Shown here piece by piece: positions 47,297 through 59,263 of a stretch of DNA of 64,000 nt. The stretch covers positions 310,001 to 374,000 of the forward strand of contig CAJJDP010000010.1 in the NCBI GenBank assembly GCA_905182995.1, read 5' to 3'. Numbering within the stretch: position 1 is the first letter of the stretch; every line of letters starts with the position of its first letter. The notes under the pieces are model-generated. The model was not told the origin of the DNA, made no database searches, and was given only the letters and a program-made list of their open reading frames with translations. Position numbers and translations under genes: made by a program. Source of the DNA: Paramecium octaurelia (Eukaryota; Ciliophora; Oligohymenophorea; Peniculida; Parameciidae).

Positions 47297-47347
47297 CTCA
47301 ATAAATGATTGAGCTTCTCATTCTTTTGAGATGAGAAAATGAGAAGC
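47297..47347. terminator. Two adjacent perfect hairpins at a gene 3' end
   Basis: CTCAAT (47297-47302) pairs with ATTGAG (47308-47313), and directly after it GCTTCTCATT (47313-47322) pairs with AATGAGAAGC (47338-47347), a 10-bp perfect stem. They end 3 bp from the TGA complement of the minus-strand Myb gene, between two convergent genes. A 3'-end processing or termination structure is suggested; function unproven. Confidence 0.4.
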
Positions 47348-47350
47348 AAT

Positions 47351-48187
47351 TCAAGAATATATTATTTGATATCTATTCTATTCTCCCAAGTATTTCCTTT
47401 TTATGAAGCTATAAAATCTATTCTTAACATGATTCTCCTATAAAAATAGAAAACATTAAATTACAGGTCTTCCATTTAGATGATTCGAAATTTTCGTCCA
47501 TCTAGGGCCATTGATAATGTACTAATCCAAAATGAACATATCCTCCTCGTAAGTCCAAGGCTATTTCTTTATAGATTAATCCAATTTGTTTATATATCTA
47601 TCTCTAGCTTATTTGCCCGTGATGTTGCCGAAACCTAAATTAGATAATAAAACTACATTTTGCAATCTTCATCCATTACTTTCCTATATCTTAAACCAAC
47701 TAAGTTAATTTATTATCTTCCTCCTGCGTCCAGATATGTCTTGTCTATTAATTAAATAATTTAATAAAAATACATCTTTGGGTGGATTAATTCTTCTCCA
47801 TCTTTGTTGACATTAAGAAGCATTCCTTTGAGGCATGTGTTTTGCGATTTCATTCCATTTTCCTTGGCATTGCACAAATAAATATCTGAGTCTCTAATCC
47901 TCTTCATCATTCCAAATTTTTTATTTTCTTTTATTTTGCTCTTCTTAAATGGATGTGTCATCCTCTTTAATTTTATAGATCATTTCTGGATCTTCTGTAT
48001 CTTAAAATTACAGACATTCTTTGGTATTGAATGACACTATTGGGTTAAATTAAAAAAAATTAGTACAGTGATAATTTGATTCAAAATCTGAAAATGGTTC
48101 CATCTCAATTGATTGAGGAGATGAGATATTCTCCTAGGAAACTATTTCATCTTAGAAAATTGAATCCTTGGCTGTGTTTGAAAACAT
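47351..48187 (-). CDS. Three-repeat Myb DNA-binding protein
   Basis: About 242 residues, introns of 30, 29, 22 and 27 nt. An acidic N-terminus (residues 1-65) is followed by three Myb/SANT repeats with the spaced Trp pattern. R1: IWNDEEDQRLRYLFVQCQGK, then WNEIAKHMPQRNASQCQQRW. R2: IWTQEEDNKLTQLVQDIGKQ, then WMKIAKCFGNITGKQARDRY. R3: PWTYEEDMFILDQYIINGPR, then WTKISNHLNGRPENHVKNRF. R1R2R3 Mybs regulate transcription, often in the cell cycle. Almost no C-terminal region follows. A second, canonical three-repeat Myb lies just upstream on the same strand. Confidence 0.92.
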
Positions 48188-48207
48188 GAATATTTTATTA
48201 CTAATAT

Positions 48208-48551
48208 TCAGAATTGAAATAGATTAATAGTGAAAAAAAACAAGCAAATAAACTGAAATGCATAATAAAAATAATTATTTTATAACTTTACTTTTCTTAA
48301 CTAAGGTAAAGGACAGTTATTGCGTCTTAAATTCCCATTCAATATCCCTGGATTAGCTATAAATAACACCAAATTGTGCTTGGGATAGTGTAAGCTAATT
48401 TTTTGAATTTTCTTTAAGAAAATCAATTTATATGTATCTTCTCCATTTGAATCCTTATGTTGAACTTGATTTTTAGTTCTATTTCTTGAAGGCAATCTTA
48501 TTTCGATAATTGATTCCCATATTATGGTTGTTTTTTCAATAATATACACTC
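48208..48551 (-). pseudogene. Open frame lacking a start, between two Myb genes
   Basis: An 85-codon stretch with coding-type codon use (IEIRLPSRNRTKNQVQHKDS, DTYKLIFLKKIQKISLHYPK, NLVLFIANPGILNGNLRRNN) but no ATG in frame. Upstream the frame hits TGA, and ATG ATG CCT at about 48571 is in a different frame with no GT/AG pair between. It may be a broken gene or one with an unrecognised first exon. No family is recognised. It ends 21 bp before the start of the downstream Myb gene. Confidence 0.4.
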
Positions 48552-48915
48552 TTGTTTAATTTAGGCATCATGGCCTCAGAATGTCTTTATTAGTATAATT
48601 TATTTATCTAAGAAATATATTAGTTGGTTTAAAGAGTAACTTTTTGAGTTGTTATGAAAAACTATAATTATATCTAAAATAACTGTAATTATTTTTCTAA
48701 ATTTTAAATAGCATTTTCATGAATATACTAAGGAGAATATATATGTGATTATAAAATATATCATTTGTAACTATATTATTTATTGAAATCAAGATCCATA
48801 TTAGTTAATTCACTCAATTATTTGAATAATACTTAACAAGAATCTCTATTAATTTATAATATAGTATCTTACATCATTTAAGCATCTTTGACTAATAAAT
48901 TTGGATAAACGATGC

Positions 48916-50025
48916 TCAAATTTTTGGGTGTTTATTCAGATTCTAAAATTTAACTTATTTTTTACTTGGAGTAGTATTGGAGTATGGAGTTTAGAAATTT
49001 AATTATCTGGACACTGGATCTCTCTTTATTAATTTCTCAGGTGTTTTATAATACATGATTCTCCTTTATACTTATCTTCTAGGCACTCCTTTAACTAAGG
49101 TCTCATCTTGTCTTGGAAGCACTTAAAGATCTTCCCATCTATTTTACATTTTCAATCTTCTTTTTAAAGTGCTGTTCCAATGATTTTTAATGGAATTGTC
49201 AGTCCTACCTTTTAAGAGTCCAGCAATTAATGACCATCTATTGCCTAATTTTTTATGTGCTTCAATTATTGTTTAGTCTTCTTCATCTGTCCATCTTTCT
49301 TTATTAATTTTAGGATCTAAGTGATTGTGAAATCTAAATCATAAATAAATGAATACCTCTCTCTACATTATTTTCCAATTCTACCTGGCAAATGCTTTGC
49401 AATTTAACTCCAATTTTTAGGACCACAATTTGTTACTAATTTTATTAATAATTCATCTTCTTCTTAAGTCCAAGGTCCTTTAACTAAATCAGGATTTAAC
49501 ACTTTTTGCCATCTATGTAAACATTGCACATCTGTTCTTTCTTCAAAATAAGATGCTATTTTTTTCCAATTCTTTGCTCCATGTTATGTTACTAATTCTT
49601 TAAGTTATTGATCTTCTTCTTCAGTCCACCATCTATTATAAATAGTGAATAAAATACCTCTTTTTTATAGTTAAGGGAGGATCAATGTTATTGCTATTAA
49701 GCAGTGTCTCAACTTTTGTTTTTATTTCATTGATTTTGTTTCTATTTTTCTTGGGTATTACATTTTCAAGTTGACTATAATCGAATATAGGTTTGATTAT
49801 AGAAGGATCCTTATCTTCATTTAAGAGATGGAGGATATTTGATTTAGATGTTAGTAATCCTCTCTATGATTTCGATGGTGATGTATTTGCTAGTATGAAA
49901 TCCATATCAATAGGATTTTATTAGAGGAGATCCTTTAGAAAGGCTATACACATGTTCTTTTCCATTTAAGGCAGAGTGAAACCATTAAGTTCAAATTGAG
50001 TTATTAATTGGTGGGCACTTCTCAT
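48916..50025 (-). CDS. R1R2R3 Myb transcription factor
   Basis: About 353 residues, introns of 25 and 23 nt. Residues 1-135 form a polar N-terminal region. Three textbook Myb repeats follow. R1: [20 protein letters not shown], then [21 protein letters not shown]2: [20 protein letters not shown], then [21 protein letters not shown]3: [20 protein letters not shown], then [21 protein letters not shown]2-R3 match animal c-Myb almost residue for residue, including NSIKNHWNS, so the MYB recognition element is a likely target. Animal and plant three-repeat Mybs drive cell-cycle genes. A basic tail follows. Confidence 0.95.
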
Positions 50026-51252
50026 TAAACAAATAAAAAAATTAATTAAAAAGATTAGATAATAGTGTTTTTTAACGAATTTGATAAAATTTATTAATAA
50101 ATATATATTACACACAAGATTCATTCTTAAGATTTTCTAATTATCCTTATTTATAATCTTTTAACCTAGCTATAATGTTAATAAAATAATATCTATTTAA
50201 TACTTATCTCTAATAGAATAAAGTTAATTGTTTACTTCATTTATGAATTTAAGTTTACCTTGGCACTTCTGTATTAATAATTCATTGAGTAGAAAAGCTG
50301 TATTATTTAAGAACTCATAAGCGAGGAAATTAGATATATGTTATTAAATTGAAGGTCTAAGACTATTAATAGTTCAGATTCTTTTATAATTATAATAGGT
50401 TAACTTAAACTTATTCATTGCAAAGATTATATTTAGAATCAATCTAAAATTGAACTTGTTTGCATTATATAAATAGTTTAATAAAAAGTTAAAAATGTCT
50501 AAAATACGAATCTACTTTTATATAAAGTACTTGAACAAGCATAATCTTTTTCAAAAGATATATTGCATGACCTTGTTCTTATAATGAAGTAAAAAGAATG
50601 ATTTTTCATAAGATATTATATATATTCTTAGAAAATCAAAAGAGTAGATATGATATGATGATTTTGGATAGATTTGTAAACCCTTATTTAATATAATTAA
50701 GAATTCTATTGTACTAAAGCAAGATATTCAATCTACATTTGATAAAATATTTTACATATTTTTAGTTATTAAAGATTTTTCTATGTATCATTCACTTTGA
50801 ATGTGTTTCATATACTTTTATTTTTAAATCATAATATATAATTTCATCGTTCTATAATTTATGTATATTGACGTATCAGTAAAGTTTAGATAAGAATGCG
50901 TAGTAAACATTTTCATAATTATCCAATTGTTGTTTCTGTTAAAAATAATAACAAATCTCTTTGTGAATAATATATATTTATGATCAGCCTTAATATTAGG
51001 ATAGGTATAAATAATATGAAACATATGAAATTTGACTAAATTTTAACTCTATAATTAAGAATAACCCTTTTTATATATTTTAGAATTTAATTTACTGAGA
51101 TAAATCTGAATAAAACAGTATTATTAAAGTGTTAGTAATTAGGGGAAAATAATAGAAATAATTATATGTTTCAAAAGATTATTATAGAAGAGTTCACATT
51201 AATGTTTGAATCAATTTTATAGAATATTCAATATAGCTTTATAAATTCTATA
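50026..51252. other. Long AT-rich gap
   Basis: About 1.2 kb. A plus-strand frame from about 50247 stays open for more than 100 codons but is composed of Leu, Ile, Lys, Asn and Phe with no motif, as expected by chance when only TGA stops. Nothing else recognised. Confidence 0.45.
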
Positions 51253-53397
51253 TCATTCTAATTTAACAATCATGGCTCCTGGCTCTATAAATTAACCTTC
51301 CTTATATCTTATCTCTTTAACTTCACCATCGATGGCAGCTTTGATTGTATGTTCCATCTTCATAGCTTCCATGATAATTAAGATATCACCTTTAATAATT
51401 ATTAATGTTATACCTCTTTTTACTTTTTATCCAACCTTTACATTAACCTTGGTCAAAGTGCAAGGCATAGGAGCAACAATTTCTTTATTATTACCATGTC
51501 CATGTTGATCCGATTTGACCTTCGTAACTTCATCAGAAGAAACGGTAATGGTGATAGGATCACCTTCGCCATCAAAAATTAATACGTTTTCGTTATTTCT
51601 TATTGTTCTAATAAATATGCCTTTATTGGTTTCAAAAATTAATAAATTATTATGTTCTTTACTTTTGGTTACTTTATTCACTACAATCTTTTATCCTTTA
51701 ATTTCTAATTCATGAGTGTTCCCATTGATGTTATGAGTTATCTTAATCTCCTTTTAATGTGCATAAGAAGCACTTTAAATATGCAATGATAATTTATTAT
51801 GAATTTGAGCGCCATTTCTAAAATTTAATAGTGATTTAGGTAACTGAACTGAATTTAGGAAATGTCTACCAGCAATTGCTAGAGCAATATCGATAGGATT
51901 GTAATGGTCTTTTAATTTTAATAAAGTAGCTTGGTTTTTAGCAATGAAGGAGGTATCATATTACTGATTTACATATTCTGGATGCTAAAGAACAGTTTTT
52001 AAAAATGAAATGTTATTAGGTAGGCCATGAATCTGATTATATAATGGTAAACATTACTTAATAATTTTACAAGGCATTTAACAGAGTTTAGATGGCCAAT
52101 TGCCTATTTTCTCCATAGACAACCAATTTAGCAATCATGGGATCATAGAAGATTGAAATGGTATCCCCTTCTCTTACCCCAGTCTCAATTCTAACAGATT
52201 GGGATGCTTTTGGTTCTGAATAATGATCAAGTTTGCCACTTCCTGGTAAAAAGTTGTTGTTTGGACTCTCTGAATAGATACGAGCTTCAATGGAATGACC
52301 TTTTCTTTTAATTTATTCTTGAGTTAAGGGTAGTTATTCTCCACTTGCGACTCTAAGTTACCATTCAACTAGATCAACCCCAGTAATCATTTCTGTAATT
52401 GGATGTTCAACTTACAGTCTTGTGTTCATTTCCATAAAGTAGAATTTACTTGAATCCAAATCAAATATAAACTCTACAGTTCCTGCATTTGAGTATTTAA
52501 CTGCTCTGGCAGCTGCTTTGGCTTTCTAATTTATGGATTAAATCATACTTCACCAATATCATATCTTATATACTCATCCAAGGCAGAAGGTGCTTCTTCT
52601 ATAACCTTTTAATGTCTTCTTTATATTGAGCAATCCCTTTCAAATAAATGAACATAATTGTTATGCTTATCACCAAAGATCTGCACTTCGATGTGTCTAG
52701 GCTTTTCAATGTACTTTTCAACAAGCACTCTTTCATCTTTGAAACTCTTCAAGGCTTCTCTTTTTGCTCCTTCCAACGCCTCCAAGAATTCAGACTTCTA
52801 TCTAACAATTCTCATTCCTTTTCCTCCTCCACCCATAACAGCTTTTATCAAAACTGGGAACCCTATTTTCTCAGCCTCCTGAAGAAGACTAATCTCTTTA
52901 GAATCATAAATACAAATTGGGATCCTAGGTTTCACCATGATATCCTGGAACAACTGGAACTTTTGCATCTGTCATGATTATTTTTGACTCGCTTTTGGAT
53001 CCCATTTTTCTGATAGCATCAGCACTGGGTCCTACAAATATCTTTAAAATTTAAAGCAATTTATACAAGATCATTTTTTTGACAATCTTCAGAAAATTGT
53101 GCATTCTCTGAAAGAAATCCAAATCCTGGATGAATAGCTTGACTCTTTGTGCTTAAGGCAACGTCAATAATTTTGTCACTTCTTAAATATGATTGCACTA
53201 ACATATATTAACCAATTGTTACAAGCTTAAGGAGGACCTATATTATAAGCTTCATCAGCCATCTCAACAAACAAAGTGTTTTTATCAATATCACTATACA
53301 CCGCAACAGTTTTTATACCCATTTTCTTGGCTGTCCTCATTACTCTACAAGCAATCTCTCCTCTATTAGCAACAAGTAATTTATTGATATATGACAT
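51253..53397 (-). CDS. MCCC1: 3-methylcrotonyl-CoA carboxylase alpha (biotin) subunit
   Basis: A biotin-dependent carboxylase subunit interrupted by at least six tiny introns. Biotin carboxylase domain: [51 protein letters not shown]-grasp [24 protein letters not shown] and [18 protein letters not shown]. The C-terminal biotinyl domain has [12 protein letters not shown] and [18 protein letters not shown], with the biotinylated Lys in [12 protein letters not shown] favours MCC over propionyl-CoA carboxylase. The enzyme carboxylates 3-methylcrotonyl-CoA in leucine breakdown in mitochondria. No obvious targeting peptide precedes MSYINKLL, so an upstream exon may be missed. The exact splicing near 52020-52080 is unresolved. 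Confidence 0.9.
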
Positions 53398-54217
53398 CTG
53401 AATTGAATATTAATTTTTGTTTATGATTAAATTTTAAATACCAAAGTAAGTTGATAATCTATATACAATTTAAAAGTAACATCCCTTGACCAAGAATGAC
53501 TGGATCATAATTCAAAGATTTCAAATTTTCAAGTTGTTAACAAAGCGTCATAAGATGAATATACTTATATTCAAACAATATTTCTATGAGAATATTCATT
53601 TTATGAACACATTGTTTTTTGATAATCTCCTGATACTTCAAAAGTAACATGTTTTTAGAATTTTAAAAATATATACTTATCGAATTAAAATACAATATAT
53701 TTATTAACTAATATAATTGTTTCAACAAAAAACTCTTGTGTTTATAGTATTAACATTATATTTCAACTTATATTGATATCCTATTATTTCCAACTCAATA
53801 TTTAAGAATGTGTGATTTTGTAAGAAAGATTAATTATTATTTCACATCATCTCAGTTTTTAGTTCTGGTGTTTAATTGCATAGTCAAGATTGGTATAATC
53901 ATCTAAGAATATTAATTATTGATGTTTATCTTTGAGAAATTAACAGTCAATAAAATTAATAATTATTAATTATTATTGATTAATAAAATTCTAGTCTTGT
54001 AAATAAAATAATCACAAAAAGAAATCATTTATCTTATGACAAGTAAAATAACACATCTTTATTTGCCATTATCATTAAGTTAAGGTAACTATATTTTTTT
54101 TGTTTTTAAATTTATGACATTAATTTAAAGTAGATCCTTTTTTTAACCCATTTATAAATATAAATAATTATATGTTTTATTTATAGTATTATGAAGTTAA
54201 CAAATACTTAAGTTTTA
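53398..54217. other. AT-rich gap
   Basis: About 820 bp, extremely AT-rich with many short poly-T and poly-A runs. No coding or structured sequence recognised. Confidence 0.5.
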
Positions 54218-55795
54218 TCAAATTTAAATGCTTATTTTTAACTTCTAATTAGAAAAATAACTTTGACCCATTTTTAATTTCTCTATATGAGTTAGATCAA
54301 CAGAGTCTACTATATAGTCTAATTTAAATTCATCAATTTATTTTAAATGATTAGAATTACCAACTTAAGTAAGTTTTTTAAGATTTTAAGGAGATGAACT
54401 AAATAGATGAATGCCATAATTCAAACCAAGGTCTCTGTCCATCTCCAAACTCGCATGAACATTTATCTTATTATAGTTCTAGCTCATTTCATATTGCTAT
54501 TTAGAAAGGATGGCTTTAGGTAATTGTATAGTTTAATAGAGCTAGGTCTGAAAAAACGGATGAGTAAGAGCTTATGCAGGAGTGATTCTATCTTTCGGAT
54601 ATTTTTTAGTCATTAATAAGATCAAATGCTCTACTGTTTATAGATTGATTAAAGTATTTACATTCCTAAGGGTAATTAGAATTAGGGAATTCAAAATAGG
54701 CATCAGCATTCCTCTTGAGTGTTTACTTCTAATCTTGAGTCTTGAATGGGTTGTATCCATAGAGTCTAAAATTATTGAATGGAAATACATAACAAAAAGG
54801 GTGATACCAAAACTGAAGATGTCACACTTTCCACTGTATTATTTTTTGGTTTCATCAAATCTTATTATTTCCGGAGCTGAATAGCTAAAAAATAAAACTG
54901 AATTATACCCAGGAGATCCACAAGATGGAAATGGCAATTCCTTTTTTTCAGTACTAACAGCCAGTCCAAAGTCGATAAGAATTGGTTAAGATAGCTGGCC
55001 ATTTTTTAATAGGATATTTTATGGCTTAATGTCTCTATGCATGATGTTATGTTGATGTATCTCTTTGATTGCCAATAGCATTTGATGAATGAAGCATTTC
55101 AGTTCACTTCCTTAAAAGACAAGTTTGCTGGTAGCTTTTGAGATTAATTCATAGCCCTAAATAAATTCAGTAACTAAATATAATTTTTCAGCTGTTTCAT
55201 AAACCCGATGCAGCTTTAAAATGCTTGCATGGTCTATTTCTCTTAAACTTGAAATCTCGCTTAGCAACTGCTCTTCGTATTACTAATTAATTGCGAATGA
55301 TTTTGATTTCTTCTTAGGTATTGCCTTAATTGCGAATAGATCTCCTTCTTTGTTTCTGCCTTCATAGACCTTATAAGAATACAAAAATACTGTTGAGAAG
55401 CTCCCATTTCCGATCAGATTCCCCAATGTAATATCCTCATGAAATGTTGTAAGTATGCAGCGATTTGATAGAAGTTTGGCCCATGTCTCAAATTGATTTG
55501 CATCATCGGTGTATAACACAATTTGAAGTCCATTCTTTTTTAGATATATTTGAGATTCTGTATTAGAGAGTTAAAATGATGCATAGACTCCATCCAATCT
55601 AACACTACCTTTGATGTGCTAGTAATTCCCAATATTTGAATATAACAAGTATTGTCGAATTAGGATGTACTTGCGTAAACATTTCTGGCCCAATCGTTTG
55701 CCAAATTTATAGAAATTTGAGATTAAACCTTTCTTCATCTCATTATGATCAAATTCAGGAATATTTTAGTTATTCCAAAATTTTCCACTATTCAT
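54218..55795 (-). CDS. PH-domain Ser/Thr protein kinase
   Basis: About 500 residues, introns of 24, 23 and 28 nt. Residues 17-110 resemble a PH domain: MKKGLISNFYKFGKRLG, KYILIRQYLLYSN, and the closing helix ANQFETWAKLL. The kinase domain follows directly: ITLGNLIGNGSFSTVFLYSY (Gly loop), LFAIKAIPKKK (VAIK Lys), IMHRDIKPQNILL (catalytic loop), PILIDFGLAV (DFG), GSPGYSAPE (activation end), ILYGYNPF and YPKDRITPAQALTHPFF. All catalytic residues are present. It is CAMK-like in overall look. A Ser/Leu-rich tail of about 100 residues ends the protein. PH followed by kinase suggests recruitment to phosphoinositide membranes. Confidence 0.88.
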
Positions 55796-56201
55796 TTGAC
55801 AAATCATTCAATATGATCTTATCTAATAATAATAATAATCAAAATGAATATCGATATCAAAATAAGATTCATCATTTCTTTTGATTAATTAATTAATAAT
55901 ATTGATTCATTTTACTTGCTTAATGTTGATTACTTAAATAAATAGATCCACTATCGAATGAATAAAATTTCGAATTATGAATAACTCATTAAAAATAATA
56001 ATATTAATTTGAAATATAAAATGGAGTTGACAATTTCTTTAATATTGTCTATTTAATTTAAAAAAGGATCAATAATAAAAGAGTGAGCTTTTATGAAAAA
56101 CTAATACACAATTATAATTTCAATTTGGTTTTTATTTTTAATACGACAATTCATCTTATTATACAAGAATATTGAAATAAAATTACATTTTTTATTTAAT
56201 A
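55796..56201. other. Divergent intergenic region
   Basis: About 400 bp, AT-rich, containing a short (AAT)n run near 55829-55842. No gene seen. Confidence 0.5.
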
Positions 56202-56966
56202 ATGGACGACGAATAATAAGAGAAATAGCATCTGGCAAATGATGGTAGATAAATGACTCTCATTGATTAAATCATTAGGAATAAGGTGTTCAATTGTAGA
56301 TATTGGAAAGAAGATTGCTTTGGTTTAACAGCAGTAACATTAGTTGATAAGGCATGTAAATTGGATTGCGTAGGTAAATATAGTAATTGTACATTTAAAG
56401 GTGCTACTTACTCCGGTACTGGAAAGCCTTTGCCATTCCTTTGTCTATTGATGAAGCTATTGTAAATCAATCCAGAAAAAGAAATTATCATTGAATTTCT
56501 TAAAAGCAAAGATTACAAATACATAAGTGCTTTGGCCATGTTTTATGTCAGATTTACTTCAAAACCAAAGGAAGCATACCCTGCTATAGAATAATTTTAT
56601 GCAGATTTTCGAAAAATCAGAATTAGAAATTTAGATGGTACGTTTGCAATTTGGCATATGGATGAATTGGCTGAGAAGCTTTTAAATGAGGAAATTATTT
56701 TTGGAATATCCTTGCCCAGATTTCAGAAAAGGTGGATTTTAGAAGAATTAGGGTAATTGGAGCCAAGGAAGAGTGTGTTGGAGGAGGAATTGCAGAATTA
56801 GGAACAAGGACAAGTTGCAGAGCAGTAGAATTAAGAAAAGGAATAGGTGTAGGATTAAGAATAAAAGGAGGAGGGAGAGCAGAAAAGGTCGAGAAGCAGA
56901 AGTAGGAGTAGAAGCCACAAGAAACACAAAAAACATCACAAACATCATTCTCATCATAGAAAGTGA
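56202..56966 (+). CDS. PRPF38A: Pre-mRNA splicing factor PRP38
   Basis: 245 residues after one 27-nt intron. The PRP38 domain covers residues 10-185: MTLIDQIIRNKVFNCRYWKE, CFGLTAVTLVDKA, YSGTGKPLPFLCLLMKLLQI, DYKYISALAMFYVRFT, and LPRFQKRWILEELGQLEPR at its end. A Gln/Glu-rich stretch and an RS/His-rich tail (repeated RS followed by HKKHKK-type repeats) follow. PRP38 is a U4/U6.U5 tri-snRNP/B-complex protein needed for spliceosome activation, which is notable in a genome whose introns are mostly 20-35 nt. Length agrees with PRPF38A (312 in human, longer tail). CLUAP1 follows 46 bp downstream. Confidence 0.94.
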
Positions 56967-57012
56967 TACTTAAGCTTAAGAATGCTATAATTTCAAATAT
57001 TAATATCAATAA

Positions 57013-58306
57013 ATGTCATACCGAGAACTACGTAACTTCTGCGAATAAATGAGGGCTTTGGGGTATCACCGAATCATCTCGATGGAGAACTTTAGAAGGC
57101 CTAATTTTGAATTAGTTGCTGATATCTTATATTGGTTAGCCTTGAAATATGATCCTAATACAGACATCTCAGACAACATCGATGAGGAAGTATACAAACG
57201 CGAATTAACAAATAGCGTCATCGAGTTGAATTCATCAAACAGATTACTACTCTTTTCGTAAGTAAAGCCAGGCTCAAGATAAATCCAAAGAGGTTATATA
57301 TGGCAGATGTGTATGCAGTTCAAGAAATATTGAAAATTTCAACATTTTTATATAAGGCGTAAGTGTCCTAGCCGGCAGAAGAGGATGAAGTGCATGATTT
57401 CGTAAACATTTTGATTTGATTTATCCAAGTCCCTCCCTTCTAAATTAAGCAATATCAAGAGTCATAAGGTGTTGGCATAAGAAATTAATGATTTGGCCAC
57501 TAGGTTATACGACTAATTGGGGAAGGAGGATGAAGTGAGAGTTGCTAGAGTATTAATTCGAATTCTATACATAGGAAAAAGCATTATAGTTCTTATAAAC
57601 TGTCTCTAGAGGTGGTAGTTCCCAATCAGAGCAGTCTTATATTTAATTGTGCATTTAATCTATATTGAAACAACAAGATTCAAGCATTGAGGAGATGTCT
57701 AAATATGTAAGTGGCTTGGAGAGAGAGCAGAAGCAAATTGATGAAAAAATCAAGAGAAAGACAAAAGAATTGGAATAGGCAGAGAAGAGATTGAAGGGGA
57801 TGACTAGTGTGAAGCCCGCTTATTAAGAAGAATACGATAGATAGGAATATGAGTTGGAAAAGCTATATTAGGTAAATTTAATATGGATCAATTAGATTTA
57901 TGTTGAGAAATTCAGAAATCTTGTTTATTTAGAACATGTTTTGGATGCTCTAAATAGATAAGAAGAAATAAAATAAAAGAAGGCGCAGCAATAATTAGTG
58001 GGTTTCTAAACTTAAATTTAAAAAGATATAGAAACTGACTTGAAAGGGGAAGATGAAGAAGAAAACTAGGATTAGTTAGGGTAATTAGGAGGAGACTCTA
58101 GGTTACGATCAAGTAATCAAGAGAAACGAAACAATGAATTTATGAGATAATAACAAGGAGGATTTAATAAATAGCAGATGAATGAAGACATAGATATGGA
58201 CGGTATAGATAATAGAAGTGGATGTGAGGATGAGGAAGATGAGGAAGAGGAGGAAGAGTAAGATATGGACAATTTGGAAGATGATGTTGAAGAAGTAAGC
58301 TTTTGA
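57013..58306 (+). CDS. CLUAP1: IFT-B protein CLUAP1 (IFT38)
   Basis: 396 residues with introns of 26, 28, 25 and 24 nt (human protein 413). The calponin-homology-like N-terminus opens [20 protein letters not shown], then [20 protein letters not shown] and [19 protein letters not shown], as in animal CLUAP1. The coiled-coil half ([38 protein letters not shown]) and the acidic C-terminal tail ([10 protein letters not shown]) also match. IFT38 is a peripheral IFT-B2 subunit essential for ciliogenesis. The 24-nt intron before YVEKF is a multiple of three without a stop, so retention would only insert eight residues; it is removed on alignment grounds. Confidence 0.95.
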
Positions 58307-58343
58307 AAATAACATATTTATTATATGTATAAATATAATTAAA

Positions 58344-59149
58344 ATGGGGGCATGTTCCAATAAGAGTTAAAACTAGAATTAGAAGGAAGAGGTATGTTTT
58401 GAGAATGGCACAATAGCAAATCACTCAATTATTAGATATTAATAATCCAGGGAATGTAAATCACAGATATGCAAATAATTTTACACTCATTCCAAATAAG
58501 TCGGTTGGAGCAGGAATCAAATAAACTAATCAATATTCGACTAGTTTATCGAGAATTGAGTGGGACATGATGCAAAATTAGTTTTGGGGTAGAGTTACAA
58601 TTTATATCAAGATAGTCATAAGGATAGTTCTGAATGGCAACTAATAAGGAAGGCCCTTTCTTAAAAGGATGAATGTAATAGATTTATTCATACCACCTTA
58701 TAGCCGTGGCTCTTCAAATTCTTAGTTAGGCCAATTTCAAGTTGATTAGGAATTCCATTTAGTTGTTGGTTCGAGATAGTATAATTGCTATTTAAATAAG
58801 AGCAAATATATCAAGTCCCAATATTCGTAATTAATGAGCCAACTTTTTACAGCAATTAAAATTTCGAATTGAATTTCGAAACCTCCATCTTAAAAGTAAT
58901 TAAGAAAGCTATTTAGGTGAGAGTGCGCAGTAGCAAGCTGCCTTAGGATTACGAGATTTCTACTTAGAATACAAGTACGATACAGCAGATCAAGCAAATG
59001 ATATTGGAGGTTACAAAAGAGAAAGCTTGCAGATTATTTTTAAATGGAAGAGAGTTGATAGATTAGAATTAATTAGGAAATTATTCTATAAGTTCAGGAA
59101 CTGTATATTTCAATAATTATACTATTAGGTAATCTAAGCTTTTTTGTGA
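58344..59149 (+). CDS. Ubiquitin domain-containing protein (UBTD1/2-like)
   Basis: 226 residues (human UBTD1 is 227) with five introns (25, 23, 29, 22 and 26 nt). It starts MGACSNK, an N-myristoylation and palmitoylation-type end like the MGxC of UBTDs. The UBTD helical domain reads RIEWDMMQNQFWDSHKDSSE and ALQILSQANFKLI, then IYQVPIFVINEP. The C-terminal ubiquitin-like domain spans about 150-226: IQVRVRSSKLPQDYEI, TIQQIKQMILEVTKEKACRL, FLNGRELIDQNQLGNYSISS and the end GTVIQAFL. UBTDs bind E2 enzymes such as UBE2D and modulate ubiquitin signalling. The last exon of seven codons was found only by family fit. Confidence 0.85.
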
Positions 59150-59263
59150 TTATATTTATATTTATTTATATTTTGGATGTTTTCCGAGTCATTTCTCTAT
59201 TCACTTTAATTATTAATTTAATAAGGGAATTAATAAATGATTTAATCCATATGTGAATATATT

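Noticed and set aside
50247-50600. Open frame of over 100 codons on the plus strand
   Set aside because: No motif, intergenic composition; such lengths are expected by chance when only TGA stops translation.
56695-57009. Minus-strand ORFs opposite the PRP38 RS tail
   Set aside because: Antisense shadows of the Gln/Glu/Arg-Ser repeats in PRP38.
58109-58424. Two minus-strand ORFs opposite the acidic tail of CLUAP1 and the start of the UBTD gene
   Set aside because: Shadows of acidic and Gln codons; sense strand matches CLUAP1 and UBTD families.
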